Shown here piece after piece: positions 25,149 through 33,978 of a stretch of 48,493 nt of DNA. Position numbers and translations under genes: made by a program. How positions within the stretch are numbered: the stretch's first letter is position 1; each line of letters starts with the position of its first letter. The DNA lies in assembly GCA_035687245.1 (NCBI GenBank), contig DASRYH010000037.1:1-48493 (forward strand). The letters run 5' to 3'. Source of the stretch: DASRYH01 sp035687245 (lineage in GTDB: Bacteria; Actinomycetota; Coriobacteriia; Anaerosomatales; PHET01). The notes beneath the pieces were generated by a model. The model was not told where the DNA came from. It did not search any database and saw only the letters and a program-made list of their open reading frames with translations.

Positions 25149-27071
25149 CTACTTCACCTTCACGCTGTCGTACTTGGCCGACCATGAATCAGAGTGCTTG
25201 GAGTCGGGTATCGCATAGGCTTGCAGGCGCCAGCTACCCTTGCTGGTGAGCCGCATCCTCACCTTGTAGCGCGTGTAGCCCTTGTAGTTGTAGGCCTTGG
25301 CCTTCACGTAGCCCTTCGACACCCACTTGGTGCCGACCTTCTTGAACTTGTAGATGCGCACCGGCTTGGTGCCCTTGGAGTGCTTGGGCTTAAGCGAGCC
25401 GTAGACGCTGAAGTACCTCGACTTCTTCACGCTCTTCGGGGCGACAGGCGTGCCGACCTTCGGATGCGGCGCGATCAGAACGGGAGCGCTGGTTATGGTG
25501 TCATACGCCTTTGGCGTTCCAGCGTACGAGAGACGATAGGTCGTCTTCACTCCAGGCTTGACGGTGAACAGAACAGCGCCATCTGCTCCCGAGACCGCAC
25601 TCGCGACATCCGCCCATGCGCTGCCCGCGAACTTCTGCAAGACGACGGTGGCACCAGGTATCGCATTGCCGTCCGCACTGTTTGCCTTGAGCGAACCGGC
25701 GAGTGTCACCGATGCGTCGTAGGCGGGAGTCATGGCGCTCGGCGTCAGCGTCAGAAGTGATGGCTCGGTGCCGAGCTGCTTGACGAACACGTCCGAGAAC
25801 CCATTCGTGTCGACTGCGACCAGGTTGGTTGCGACCGAATTGAACGCGAGGAAGCGCCCGCTTGCTGCCAATCGCTGAGATGACGAGCTCCCGTTTGCCT
25901 GGGCGCCCGTGGCGCTGACCGACGCACGCACGGTGGTATTGGCCACTCGATCTCGGATGAACAGATCGGGTGCTGCGTTCGTGTCGGCATCGACAAGCGT
26001 CGAGGCGGTCGAGTAGAACGCGACGTAGCGACCATCACCAGAGATCGCAGTGTCCGTGTTCGAGTCCCCGTTGCCCTGGAGGCCCGAGGTCGACATGCTG
26101 ACCCGCTGTGTCGAGCCGATTACCATGTCGCGAACGAACACGTCAGCGACACCGTTAGTGTCTCCAACCACTACGTCAGACGCGTAGGAGCGGAACGAGA
26201 CGTACCTGCCGTCGGCGGACATCTCGCTGTAGTCGCAAGAGGCGTTCGACAACGAACCAGCAGGCGTGAGCGAAATTGGCGTGAGGCTACCGTCGGTGCG
26301 ATCCCAGCGCCACAGATCGTAGTCGTTGTTGAGATCGAGCTGACCGAAGTTGGTTGCCTTGGTCGAGAAAGACACATAGCGACCGTCGTAGCTGAGCGAG
26401 CAGTAGTCGCTGAGGTTGTTGGCCTGTGTGCCGTTCGCCAGAGCGCTGACACGCGTGGTTGTCGCCAGCGCCAGGTTGTACAAGAACACATCCGAGAAGC
26501 CGTTGGAGTCGCTGGCGACGAGGTTCGATGCGGTCGAGTAGTATCCGACGAACTTGCCGTCGCCAGAGATGCGAGGCCTAGAGCAGGCGCCATTGGCGGC
26601 AGCTCCGCCGACTCCCGTGCTGACCCGCAGAACGGCGCCCGTGACGGTGTCACTCAGGAAGATGTCACTCACCGAGTTCGTGTCTCCGGCAACAAGGTTC
26701 GAGGCCGACGACTCAAAGGCGACGTACCGGCCGTCGTCGCTGATGCTCGGCGCAGCGGCGGATCCGTTCGGCTGCACACCGCCCGTGCCCATCAGCCGTA
26801 CAGTCGTGCCCTTCCAGCGATCGCGCAGGAAGACGTCGGAGAACATATTCGTGTCGTCGGCCACCAGATTGCCGGCCGCCGAGACGAAGACAACGAAGCG
26901 ACCGTCCGACGAAACGTCGGAGTCGTAGCTGGTCTGGTTACCTTGGCCCCCCGCCGTATTGACGCTCGCGAGATAGACGTCGTCGATGGCGGCGAAGGCG
27001 GTCCCCACACCGAGAACTGTCAACACCCCCACAAGCACGAGAAGCAGACCGAGCCGAACTGACGCTCTCAT
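25149..27071 (-). CDS. Secreted seven-bladed beta-propeller protein with shared C-terminal module
   Basis: A protein of 640 residues. Signal peptide about 1-26 (ends TAFA). Then seven similar repeats of roughly 55-60 residues, each built on DGRYVAFxSxASNLVxxDTNxxSDVFxRD; this suggests a seven-bladed TolB/PD40-type propeller with an Asp-Thr-Asn loop in most blades. An Ig-like stretch follows (about 450-535). The last ~102 residues are a basic, aromatic module (PVAPK, SVYGSLKPKH, IYKFKK, GSWRLQAY, ending VKVK) also found in the next three genes. The ATG at 27071 has GGGGGGAG upstream. No LPXTG, membrane anchor or known enzyme site is seen. Role: probably cell surface, function unknown. Confidence 0.82.
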   Translation of the reverse strand: MRASVRLGLLLVLVGVLTVLGVGTAFAAIDDVYLASVNTAGGQGNQTSYDSDVSSDGRFVVFVSAAGNLVADDTNMFSDVFLRDRWKGTTVRLMGTGGVQPNGSAAAPSISDDGRYVAFESSASNLVAGDTNSVSDIFLSDTVTGAVLRVSTGVGGAAANGACSRPRISGDGKFVGYYSTASNLVASDSNGFSDVFLYNLALATTTRVSALANGTQANNLSDYCSLSYDGRYVSFSTKATNFGQLDLNNDYDLWRWDRTDGSLTPISLTPAGSLSNASCDYSEMSADGRYVSFRSYASDVVVGDTNGVADVFVRDMVIGSTQRVSMSTSGLQGNGDSNTDTAISGDGRYVAFYSTASTLVDADTNAAPDLFIRDRVANTTVRASVSATGAQANGSSSSQRLAASGRFLAFNSVATNLVAVDTNGFSDVFVKQLGTEPSLLTLTPSAMTPAYDASVTLAGSLKANSADGNAIPGATVVLQKFAGSAWADVASAVSGADGAVLFTVKPGVKTTYRLSYAGTPKAYDTITSAPVLIAPHPKVGTPVAPKSVKKSRYFSVYGSLKPKHSKGTKPVRIYKFKKVGTKWVSKGYVKAKAYNYKGYTRYKVRMRLTSKGSWRLQAYAIPDSKHSDSWSAKYDSVKVK

Positions 27072-27091
27072 GATCTCCCCCCAAAGGCTGT

Positions 27092-27126
27092 GGCGGAGTG
27101 GATCCGCCGTAGATGGATCTCTACGG
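27092..27126 (-). promoter_or_regulatory. Two adjacent small hairpins in the leader of the PD40-like gene
   Basis: CCGTAGA/TCTACGG (7-bp stem, 6-base loop) next to GGCGGA/TCCGCC (6-bp stem, 5-base loop). They are mutually exclusive at their junction (they share CC), so they could switch. Regulatory meaning not shown. Confidence 0.35.
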
Positions 27127-27182
27127 CCAATCTTACCCCGTGTACAGTCCGTCCGCTTCATCCGTCCTGTAACCAGATAGAA

Positions 27183-27216
27183 GCCCGCATCCCGTCGGCT
27201 AGGACGAGGTGCGGGC
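27183..27216 (-). terminator. Hairpin terminator of the carboxypeptidase-regulatory-like gene, copy 1 of a repeated tail
   Basis: Stem GCCCGCA(T)/(G)TGCGGGC with an 18-base loop, 31 bases past the stop at 27247. The surrounding ~55 bases recur almost unchanged at 29643-29698. Confidence 0.65.
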
Positions 27217-27246
27217 ATTCAATGACGAGCTGTGGGCGAGGGTGCC

Positions 27247-29583
27247 CTACTTCACGGTCACGTAGTCGTACTTCGCCGACCATGTCGCTAGGTGATCGGT
27301 GTCACCCGGCGCATACGCGCGAAGGCGCCATGACCCCTTGCTGGGCAGGCTCATCTTCACCTTGTAACGGGTGTGACCGTCGGCGCTATTCGAGGCGGTG
27401 GCCTTCACGTAGCCGTACTTCTTCCACTTGCCCGAGACCTTCTTGTACTTGTAGACCCAAACGGGCTTTGAACCGGCGGTGTGGCGCGGCTTGAGCGGGC
27501 CGTAGACGCTGTAGCCCTTCTTGGCCTTCATCGTCTTGGGCGCCACTGGCGCGCCGACCGAAACCCTCGTCTTGGTGATGACCGGCGCGGTCGGTGCAGC
27601 GACCGTGAACGACGTCGACTTGGCCGATTCGGCGTTGCCAGCTTTGTCGGTGGAGTAGAACTCGAGCGTGTGTGCACCCAACGCGGCCACGACGGTGCTT
27701 GTTCCTGCACTCCAAGGCCCGCCGTCCAGGCGATAGTAGGTCGCATTCACGCCGGAGTAGTTGTCGCTCGCCGAAAGCGCAATCGTCGCCTGGCTGACGT
27801 AACTCGCCACCGCATTCGACGTCGTAACCGGCGCCTGCTTGTCGACCGCGGTGACGCCAAGCGTGTAGTAGCCGGTGTACTTGGCGCTGACGCGAACGCA
27901 GAGCGCGCCATTTGCCGGAGGTGCGTACGTAAGCGACGCGAAGTCGACGTCGTCCTCTTCGTCGGCGAGCAAGTTGCCTGCAGCGTCGTACACCTGGACT
28001 CGAGTATCGAGCAGCTCGGCGCCTGACGTGCCGATGGTGTACTCGACGCCCGTCGCGCCATTCAGACGAATCCAGTCGGCGTCTCCCAGCGCATCAATCG
28101 AGTGGCTCTCCGTACACGGGAGCGTGACGAGCCGAGCGCTAGACAGCGAGTCGTCGTCCTCGTAGGCGTCGGCTGGCACCGGTGGCGGCGTGATGCGCGT
28201 GAGCGCCGCGGCCTTCGATGGCACGAGTTCACCGGATGCCACACCGAAGCTGTCGACTTCCGCGAGTGAGATGTCGTCGACGTGTGCGTCGTCCCAGCAC
28301 TCGGTCTCGTAGTCGCCGTTGGCGTCGGTGAACTTCAGGCGGTAGGTACCTGCCGTGAGCCAGCCGATCTCGTAGAAACCCGGTGTCGATTCTCCGCTCG
28401 TTGCCGAACCAGCAAGCGCCCAGCTCGAAGACGACGAGTTCCAGCGATAGGCGCTCACCGTAATCTCATCAAGCGTGGCACCGCTGCCGTGCTCGGTCAC
28501 TGCACCTGTGATGCGTGCTGCCGGGGTGAGAATCGCGTTCTTGGAGCCGACCGTCTCGTCCTCCCCGACGGGTATGCCGGTGCACGCCGCGTCCAGCACG
28601 TTGGTGCCGGCGATGTTGTCGTAGCACTCGGTGAGGTAGGCCCCGTCAGACGTTGAGAAGCGCAGCCGGTAGGTGCCCGGCGCAAGACCTGCGAGCGTGT
28701 AGCTGCCGTCCGAGAGCACGACAGTCACTTCGGCGAACTCGATGCCGCTCGGGCCCTCGAAGAATGCCTCAACGAGCGCGCCCTCCAATGCCACGGTGCC
28801 GCCACCCGATACGGAGCCAGCAACCACGCCCTTGATCGAGCCAGTGCCCACCGGGACCGTGGCCGCGAGCGCGGCGTTCAGCCCTGTGACCGGCAGAGCC
28901 TCGTCGACATCGACCTGCGTGCAGCGAGCGTCGTTCGGGTCGCTCGTCTTGATGTTGAAGTGCATCTCTGTGGTGTATCCCGTGCCGGAGAAGCGCAGCC
29001 GGACGGGGCCCTCAGGCAGCCCAGGCAGCGCATAGTCACCGTTGGCGTTGGTGGTCGTCGACGAATACTCGACCCACTCAAGCCCGCTGATCTCGCTCGA
29101 TTGCACGAACGACTTCACGGCGATCCCGGGCAGCTTTGCGCCGCCTGATTCGGCAGTCACCTGCCCGGCGATGCTTCCGCCAGTTGCCAGGACTGCGTTG
29201 ACAGCACCGCTGCTACCGCCCGCTGCGAGCGAGAATACGTGGTTGCGCGTATCGGTTGCCGAAGGGGTGGCAACGTCGTTGTAGAACTCGTTCACGTGTG
29301 CGCGGCTGGCGTCCACGAACTGGACGACGTAGTCCCCGCCCTCGAGCCCAGTAACGGAGTACGAACCGTTAGACACCGTCGCAGCCGACGACTCAATCCG
29401 CCAGTCCCCCGTGTCGGTGTAGTAGTGCCAAGCATAGACCGTGATTCCAGAGAGTGGACCGCCAGTGTCGGTGACGCCACCCGAGATGGTCGCAGCAAAC
29501 GCCGCCGGCGCGCTTAGGAGAAAGGACAGTACGCAGACGCCGAGGGCGGCTGTGAGGCGGAAACGCTTCGTCAGACGGATCAC
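27247..29583 (-). CDS. Secreted Ig-like/CarboxypepD-regulatory repeat protein with shared C-terminal module
   Basis: A protein of 778 residues. Signal peptide at the N terminus (hydrophobic run ending PAAFA). About four repeats of a carboxypeptidase-regulatory/SdrD-B-like beta-sandwich, each with a GxYxLxGLxxGxYxLxF core (for example GSYTLAGLAPGTYRLRFS). Then a region resembling a pre-peptidase C-terminal domain (GDADWIRLNGATGVEYTI…), an Ig-like stretch, and a C-terminal ~102-residue basic module shared with its neighbours. The start is GTG at 29583 with GGAG five bases upstream; the longer reading to 29742 crosses a terminator repeat. Probably a surface adhesin or structural protein. No catalytic residues seen. 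Confidence 0.78.
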   Translation of the reverse strand: MIRLTKRFRLTAALGVCVLSFLLSAPAAFAATISGGVTDTGGPLSGITVYAWHYYTDTGDWRIESSAATVSNGSYSVTGLEGGDYVVQFVDASRAHVNEFYNDVATPSATDTRNHVFSLAAGGSSGAVNAVLATGGSIAGQVTAESGGAKLPGIAVKSFVQSSEISGLEWVEYSSTTTNANGDYALPGLPEGPVRLRFSGTGYTTEMHFNIKTSDPNDARCTQVDVDEALPVTGLNAALAATVPVGTGSIKGVVAGSVSGGGTVALEGALVEAFFEGPSGIEFAEVTVVLSDGSYTLAGLAPGTYRLRFSTSDGAYLTECYDNIAGTNVLDAACTGIPVGEDETVGSKNAILTPAARITGAVTEHGSGATLDEITVSAYRWNSSSSSWALAGSATSGESTPGFYEIGWLTAGTYRLKFTDANGDYETECWDDAHVDDISLAEVDSFGVASGELVPSKAAALTRITPPPVPADAYEDDDSLSSARLVTLPCTESHSIDALGDADWIRLNGATGVEYTIGTSGAELLDTRVQVYDAAGNLLADEEDDVDFASLTYAPPANGALCVRVSAKYTGYYTLGVTAVDKQAPVTTSNAVASYVSQATIALSASDNYSGVNATYYRLDGGPWSAGTSTVVAALGAHTLEFYSTDKAGNAESAKSTSFTVAAPTAPVITKTRVSVGAPVAPKTMKAKKGYSVYGPLKPRHTAGSKPVWVYKYKKVSGKWKKYGYVKATASNSADGHTRYKVKMSLPSKGSWRLRAYAPGDTDHLATWSAKYDYVTVK

Positions 29584-29644
29584 GACAGCTCCAAGGGGGC
29601 TACGCGGGCAGAGTGAAGCACTCTCAAGGTGCCAGACAAACGAA

Positions 29645-29678
29645 GCCCGCACCCCATCAGCGAGGACGAGGTGCGGGC
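29645..29678 (-). terminator. Hairpin terminator of the propeller gene, copy 2 of a repeated tail
   Basis: Perfect 9-bp stem GCCCGCACC/GGTGCGGGC around a 16-base loop, 31 bases past the stop at 29709. Confidence 0.7.
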
Positions 29679-29708
29679 AATCAATGACGAGCTGTGGGAG
29701 GAAGTGGC

Positions 29709-31367
29709 CTACTTCACGGTCACGTAGTCGTAGCCGCTCCACGTCTCTGCGTGCTTGGAGTCGGGATTCTCGTAGGCACGCAGACGCCAGCTGCCCTTGC
29801 TCGTGAGCTTCACGTTGGCGCGATAGCGCGAGTAGTCGCCGTATTTGTAGACCCTCGCGTTCACGTAGCCATAGCGCTTCCAGTTGCCACTGACCTTCTT
29901 GTACTTGTAGATGCGCACGGTGCCGCCGGAGTGCTGCGGCCGCAGCGAACCGTAGACGCTGTAGCTCTTGTAGTAGCGCATCGTCTTCGGCGCGACCGGC
30001 GCGCCCAAGGCAACGCGCGGAGTGAGAGACATGACCTTGCTCACCGTTGCCGGCAGCTCATCGGTACCGTCGTAGGTGAAGCGGATGTAGCGCTTGGCCG
30101 CCAGCGGCGGCACGGTGATGCTCGCCTCACCAGCGCTGGTCGTGACGGTTCCTTCGTTGGACCACGCAACTCCGTCGGAAGACACCTGAAGGCCGATGGC
30201 AGTGCCAGTGCCCACGCTGGACCCGTCGGGCTTGGTCACCGTGATCTTCACACTGGTCGGCGTGTTGTATGAGACGGTCATCGAACCGGAGTGAGCGATC
30301 CTAAGCGTATTGATCGTGCCCGTGTACATGTCTTCGTCGCCCCAGCTCGCGCCCTCATCTAGCGGGTCGCCGTTCTGGACGCCGGCGCGCATATCGGTCC
30401 ACGCCAGACGGTCGCCCCAGATCGAGGCATCCATCGACTTGCCGATCTTGAGGTCCCAGCTGCGCTTGGCCCGCGTGTCGTGCAGCACGAGCTCTTCGTT
30501 GTAGATCGAACCGCGCGTATACACGACCCGCGCGGAGTACACCGCCGGATTGGCGTGGCTGGTGGCGTCCTTGCTGATCTGCTCGCGCACCTTCGAAGCG
30601 AGATCGTAGGTGAAGACCTGATTCGGCCCGCCGTCAGGATTCGCAACGTAGGCAACGGTGTTCTGGTAGATAGCCGGTCGGTTCTGGCCGCTATCTGCAT
30701 AGTCACTGTCGATGTCGTAGCCTGCGGCGCCCAGCGATGCCGACTTCTTGGTCGACAGGTTGAATACGCGCAGGTCCTTGTAGTTCACGACGTAGAGGAC
30801 GTTGTTGCCCCAGATGGCCTGGACGCGGTCGTCCGCATAGGCCCCGTTGGCGACGCTGTTGATGATCTTCTTCTCTTTGCCGGTGTCGATGTCGTAGACG
30901 TAGATGTCATTCGTCTTGGTGAGCGTGCTGTACTTCGAGTAGACAACCTTGTCGCGATAGATGTCGGTGAGTGTGGATCGCGCGTTCTTACTCGCGATCG
31001 TCTTGGTGGTTCCGGTTGAGATCCGGTACAGGTGAATACTCGCCTGGTCACGGTTGTAGACAACGTAGTCGCCCCAGATACGCGGACGGTACTCGCCCAC
31101 GGAGCTCGAGGCGACCTTCTTCTTCACACCGGTTGCCGAATCGTAGAGCCAGATGTCGTAGCTGCTGGTCCGCTCCGCGTATACGACCTTGCCCTCGTAG
31201 ACGTCGCTCCATACCGACTCTGTCTGGTACTGGTCGGTGTGACCTGTGGCGATCGGCGTTTCCGTCACGAGCGACGACGCCGGTACCGCGAACGCTGCGG
31301 CAACGGGACTCATTGCCGTGGCTAGAACGACCGCTGCCGCAGCTCTCGCAAGACTGCTTGTGCGCAT
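29709..31367 (-). CDS. Secreted beta-propeller protein with shared C-terminal module
   Basis: A protein of 552 residues. Signal peptide about 1-27 (ends AAAFA). Seven blades with a repeating IWGDYVVYxxxxxxxDIYxYDxxTG pattern, typical of TolB-like propellers (for example YRDKVVYSKYSTLTKTNDIY then VYDIDTGKEKKI). Then a fibronectin/Ig-like stretch (about 345-450) and the ~100-residue basic module at the C terminus (APVAPKTM…SVYG…IYKYKK…ending VTVK). It is a paralogue of the gene at 31464-33152. ATG has GAGGGAG upstream. Probably a cell-surface protein; ligand unknown. Confidence 0.82.
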   Translation of the reverse strand: MRTSSLARAAAAVVLATAMSPVAAAFAVPASSLVTETPIATGHTDQYQTESVWSDVYEGKVVYAERTSSYDIWLYDSATGVKKKVASSSVGEYRPRIWGDYVVYNRDQASIHLYRISTGTTKTIASKNARSTLTDIYRDKVVYSKYSTLTKTNDIYVYDIDTGKEKKIINSVANGAYADDRVQAIWGNNVLYVVNYKDLRVFNLSTKKSASLGAAGYDIDSDYADSGQNRPAIYQNTVAYVANPDGGPNQVFTYDLASKVREQISKDATSHANPAVYSARVVYTRGSIYNEELVLHDTRAKRSWDLKIGKSMDASIWGDRLAWTDMRAGVQNGDPLDEGASWGDEDMYTGTINTLRIAHSGSMTVSYNTPTSVKITVTKPDGSSVGTGTAIGLQVSSDGVAWSNEGTVTTSAGEASITVPPLAAKRYIRFTYDGTDELPATVSKVMSLTPRVALGAPVAPKTMRYYKSYSVYGSLRPQHSGGTVRIYKYKKVSGNWKRYGYVNARVYKYGDYSRYRANVKLTSKGSWRLRAYENPDSKHAETWSGYDYVTVK

Positions 31368-31406
31368 GTGAACTCCCTCTTTCGTGGGTGAGTGCAGCTT
31401 TCATGT

Positions 31407-31435
31407 CGTCCGCCTCCCGCACTCGGAGGCGGACG
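31407..31435 (-). terminator. Hairpin after the second propeller gene
   Basis: Perfect 11-bp stem CGTCCGCCTCC/GGAGGCGGACG with a 7-base loop, 29 bases past the stop at 31464. No T run on the minus strand. Confidence 0.6.
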
Positions 31436-31463
31436 GCACATTTCGGCGAACTGGTGAACCGGA

Positions 31464-33152
31464 CTACTTGACCTTGACCTTGTCGTACTTGGACGACCAG
31501 GTATCCGCGTGCAGCGAGTCGGCCGGAGCCTTGGCCTGCAGCTTCCAGGTGCCCTTCGAGGGCAGGCTCATCTTCACCTTGTAGCGGGAGTAGCCGCTGT
31601 AGTTGGAGGCCGTGGCCTTCACATAGCCGTAGCTCTTCCACTTGCCCGAGGTCCACTTGTACTTGTAGACACGGACCGGCTTGCTGCCGCTGGCGTGCTT
31701 CGGCTTCAGGGTGCCGGTGACCGTGAAGCTCTTCTTGGCCTTCACGGAGGCGGGGGCCGCCGGCGTGCCGACGGAGACCTTCGGCTTGACGGTGACTACC
31801 CCGCTGACAGTCGGCACAGCGCCCGGGTTGCCCGGTGTCGCCGACTTGCCGCCGTACCAGAAGCGCACGTAGCGCTTGGACGGCGTTGCCGGAAGCGTTG
31901 CAGTGACGCTTCCGCTCGCGGTCGGACCGGTGCCCAGAGACGTCCAGTTGATGCCGTCGGCCGAAACCTCGAAACCGAGGTCAGTCCCGTTGCCGACCGA
32001 TGAGCCGTCCGGGTTGGTGACAGTGGCGGCGTAGGTTGCCGGGGCGCTATAGGCGATCGTAGCTGGGCCGGCGATGGCGATTCTGACCGTGTCGAGCGTC
32101 CCAGTGTAGACGTCCTCGTTCTTCCAGCTGGTGTAGTCGTTGTACTGGTAGTCAACAGCCGCATTGCGCAGGTCGGTCCAGGCAAGTCGATCGCCCCAGA
32201 TCGACGGCTGCATGGCCTTGTTCACGTTAAGCGTCCATGTCGCCTTGGCCTTGATGTCGTAGAGCATGAGCTGCGGATCGGCGACGCTGCCCGACTCGTA
32301 GACGATCCGAGTGCCGTCGATTGTCGGATTCGCATGAATCGTCGCGTCCTGGCTGACCTGCGTCCGCACCTTGGTGACAAGGTCGTAGGCGAACACGTGG
32401 TCGAAGCCCGACGCCGTCGCCACGTAGGTGACGGTGTTCTGGTAGATGGCGGGGATGTTGCGGCGGACTTGGTAGGGATCGCGGTTCATGGAGAGCCCCT
32501 GGACCCCAAGCGACACCGTCTTGCCCGTCTTGATGCTGCAAGCACGAAGATCCTTGCTGTTGGCAAGGTAGATCACGTTGTTGCCGTAGATGGCGATCGC
32601 TGCGTCGTTGCTGTACGTGCCGTCCGACTGCTTGCCGGTTACGAGCAGCTTCGTGCTGCCGGTGCCGATGTCGTAGGCGTAGACGTCGAGGCTCTTGGTG
32701 GTCTTGTTGTACTTCGAGTAGACGACCTTGTTCGCGTAGACGTCGACCGCGGAGTTCCAGACCGTGGAGCTCGCGATCTGCTTGGTCTTGCCGGTCGAGA
32801 TCCGGTAGAGCTGGATGGTCGAGCCGTTTCGGGTGTAGGCGACGTAGTCGCCGTAGATCTTCGGGTACCTGTCCTCCGCCTCGCTGCTCGCGATGGGAGC
32901 ACTCAATCCGCTGACCGTGTCGAACAGGTAGACGTCGTAGTCTCCTGCCGATGACATCTCGTTGTAGACGACCTTCGTCCCGTAGACGTCGGTGTCACCG
33001 CCGTCCATCGGCGAGGTAGTGCTACCCGCGGTACTAATGGCCTTCTCGGTCACCATGTTCTTGACCGGCGCGGCGTAGGCTGCGGACGCAGCTACCATGG
33101 CCCCCGCGAGTACGGCGACAGCAACGGTCCTCGCCAGATTGGCGCGCTTCAT
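31464..33152 (-). CDS. Secreted beta-propeller protein with shared C-terminal module (paralogue)
   Basis: A protein of 562 residues. Signal peptide about 1-28 (ends AAYA). Same plan as the downstream neighbour: seven TolB-like blades (for example VYGTKVVYNEMSSAGDYDVY, then YLFDTVSG), an Ig-like stretch (about 355-460), and the ~102-residue basic module ending VKVK. The module is Lys-rich (KPVRVYKYKWTSGKWKSYGY), with no LPXTG. The ATG at 33152 has GGGAGGAAG upstream; a longer reading from 33398 was rejected because it adds Ser/Arg-rich sequence before the signal peptide. First of the four module genes in transcription order. Confidence 0.82.
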   Translation of the reverse strand: MKRANLARTVAVAVLAGAMVAASAAYAAPVKNMVTEKAISTAGSTTSPMDGGDTDVYGTKVVYNEMSSAGDYDVYLFDTVSGLSAPIASSEAEDRYPKIYGDYVAYTRNGSTIQLYRISTGKTKQIASSTVWNSAVDVYANKVVYSKYNKTTKSLDVYAYDIGTGSTKLLVTGKQSDGTYSNDAAIAIYGNNVIYLANSKDLRACSIKTGKTVSLGVQGLSMNRDPYQVRRNIPAIYQNTVTYVATASGFDHVFAYDLVTKVRTQVSQDATIHANPTIDGTRIVYESGSVADPQLMLYDIKAKATWTLNVNKAMQPSIWGDRLAWTDLRNAAVDYQYNDYTSWKNEDVYTGTLDTVRIAIAGPATIAYSAPATYAATVTNPDGSSVGNGTDLGFEVSADGINWTSLGTGPTASGSVTATLPATPSKRYVRFWYGGKSATPGNPGAVPTVSGVVTVKPKVSVGTPAAPASVKAKKSFTVTGTLKPKHASGSKPVRVYKYKWTSGKWKSYGYVKATASNYSGYSRYKVKMSLPSKGTWKLQAKAPADSLHADTWSSKYDKVKVK

Positions 33153-33360
33153 CAACTTCCTCCCTCTTCCCGTGTCGAAACGAATCGTTTCCCAAAGAGG
33201 AGATTCCGCTTGTCGGTGCGCCCCCAACCTTCGCGTCACTGTGCCGTCACCAACGGGCACCGTCCCGTCACCGGAGACTACCCTGCCGTCATTTTCGGCG
33301 GACTGCCGAAGGGAGGCCGGATGCTGTTCGCGGGGCGTTGAAGCGTGTGAGCGACGGGCG

Positions 33361-33978
33361 CTAGCCCGCGGCGCCGCGCTCGACGAGGAAGGTCGCATAG
33401 ACCTCGAGGTGACGGTCGACAGAGTCGCGCATCGGCGAGTCGGAGGTATCGAGAATGATGCGACGGGCGTGGCGCCCCTCGCGACCGGCGGCCATCACCT
33501 CGTCGACCAACGCCTCGGTAGGCACGAAGACCGCGTCGGCGTGCTGCATGCCGATCTCGTCGAAGCGGAAGAACAGCGAGTTGATGGGCTTTCGGCGGCG
33601 AGTGGCCTGCGCTGCAGCGGTAACCGTATGCGCCACACGCACTTCAGGCACCTTGCGCGAAGCCCATCGCAGCAAGAGGTCACCTTCGATGCCCGTGGAG
33701 TGCGCGCAGACCGGCAGGTAGCGCTTCAAGTACTTGCGCAGACGCGAGCGGGCGCGGATGACGTTCCACTTGTCGAGGATGTAGGGGTCAACCTGGATGC
33801 CCTTGAAGCTGCGGGCCCACTCCCCCATCTCAGAGTGCATCGGCGCCAGAAAGCGCACCTTCGCCCCAAGTGCTACAAGCTCCGTCATCACGGGAATCCA
33901 GCGCTCTTCGACGCCACCGTCGAGGTGCTGCGGGTTGGTTGAGATGAACAGGAAGGTCGAGTCTTCCCAGCGCCTCAT
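33361..33978 (-). CDS. Short glycosyltransferase-like protein (N-terminal GT-B half only)
   Basis: A protein of 205 residues starting MRRWEDSTFLF. It looks like the acceptor half of a GT4 glycosyltransferase (NPQHLDGGVEERWIPVMTEL, a VPTEALVDEVM stretch) but stops where the donor-binding half with the EX7E motif should begin. It overlaps the next GT gene by 4 bases (ATGA), so it is translated by coupling. It may work as a partner of another transferase, be a truncated remnant, or be a different family. It ends VYATFLVERGAAG. Confidence 0.6.
   Translation of the reverse strand: MRRWEDSTFLFISTNPQHLDGGVEERWIPVMTELVALGAKVRFLAPMHSEMGEWARSFKGIQVDPYILDKWNVIRARSRLRKYLKRYLPVCAHSTGIEGDLLLRWASRKVPEVRVAHTVTAAAQATRRRKPINSLFFRFDEIGMQHADAVFVPTEALVDEVMAAGREGRHARRIILDTSDSPMRDSVDRHLEVYATFLVERGAAG

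Noticed and set aside
27181..29698. The repeated ~55-base tail as a mobile element
   Set aside because: Only two copies, both directly after module genes and containing a hairpin; better explained as terminators copied with the gene ends.
25149..33152. LPXTG or S-layer homology anchors on the four module proteins
   Set aside because: No LPXTG-type pentapeptide followed by a hydrophobic helix and no SLH repeats; all four end in the basic module.
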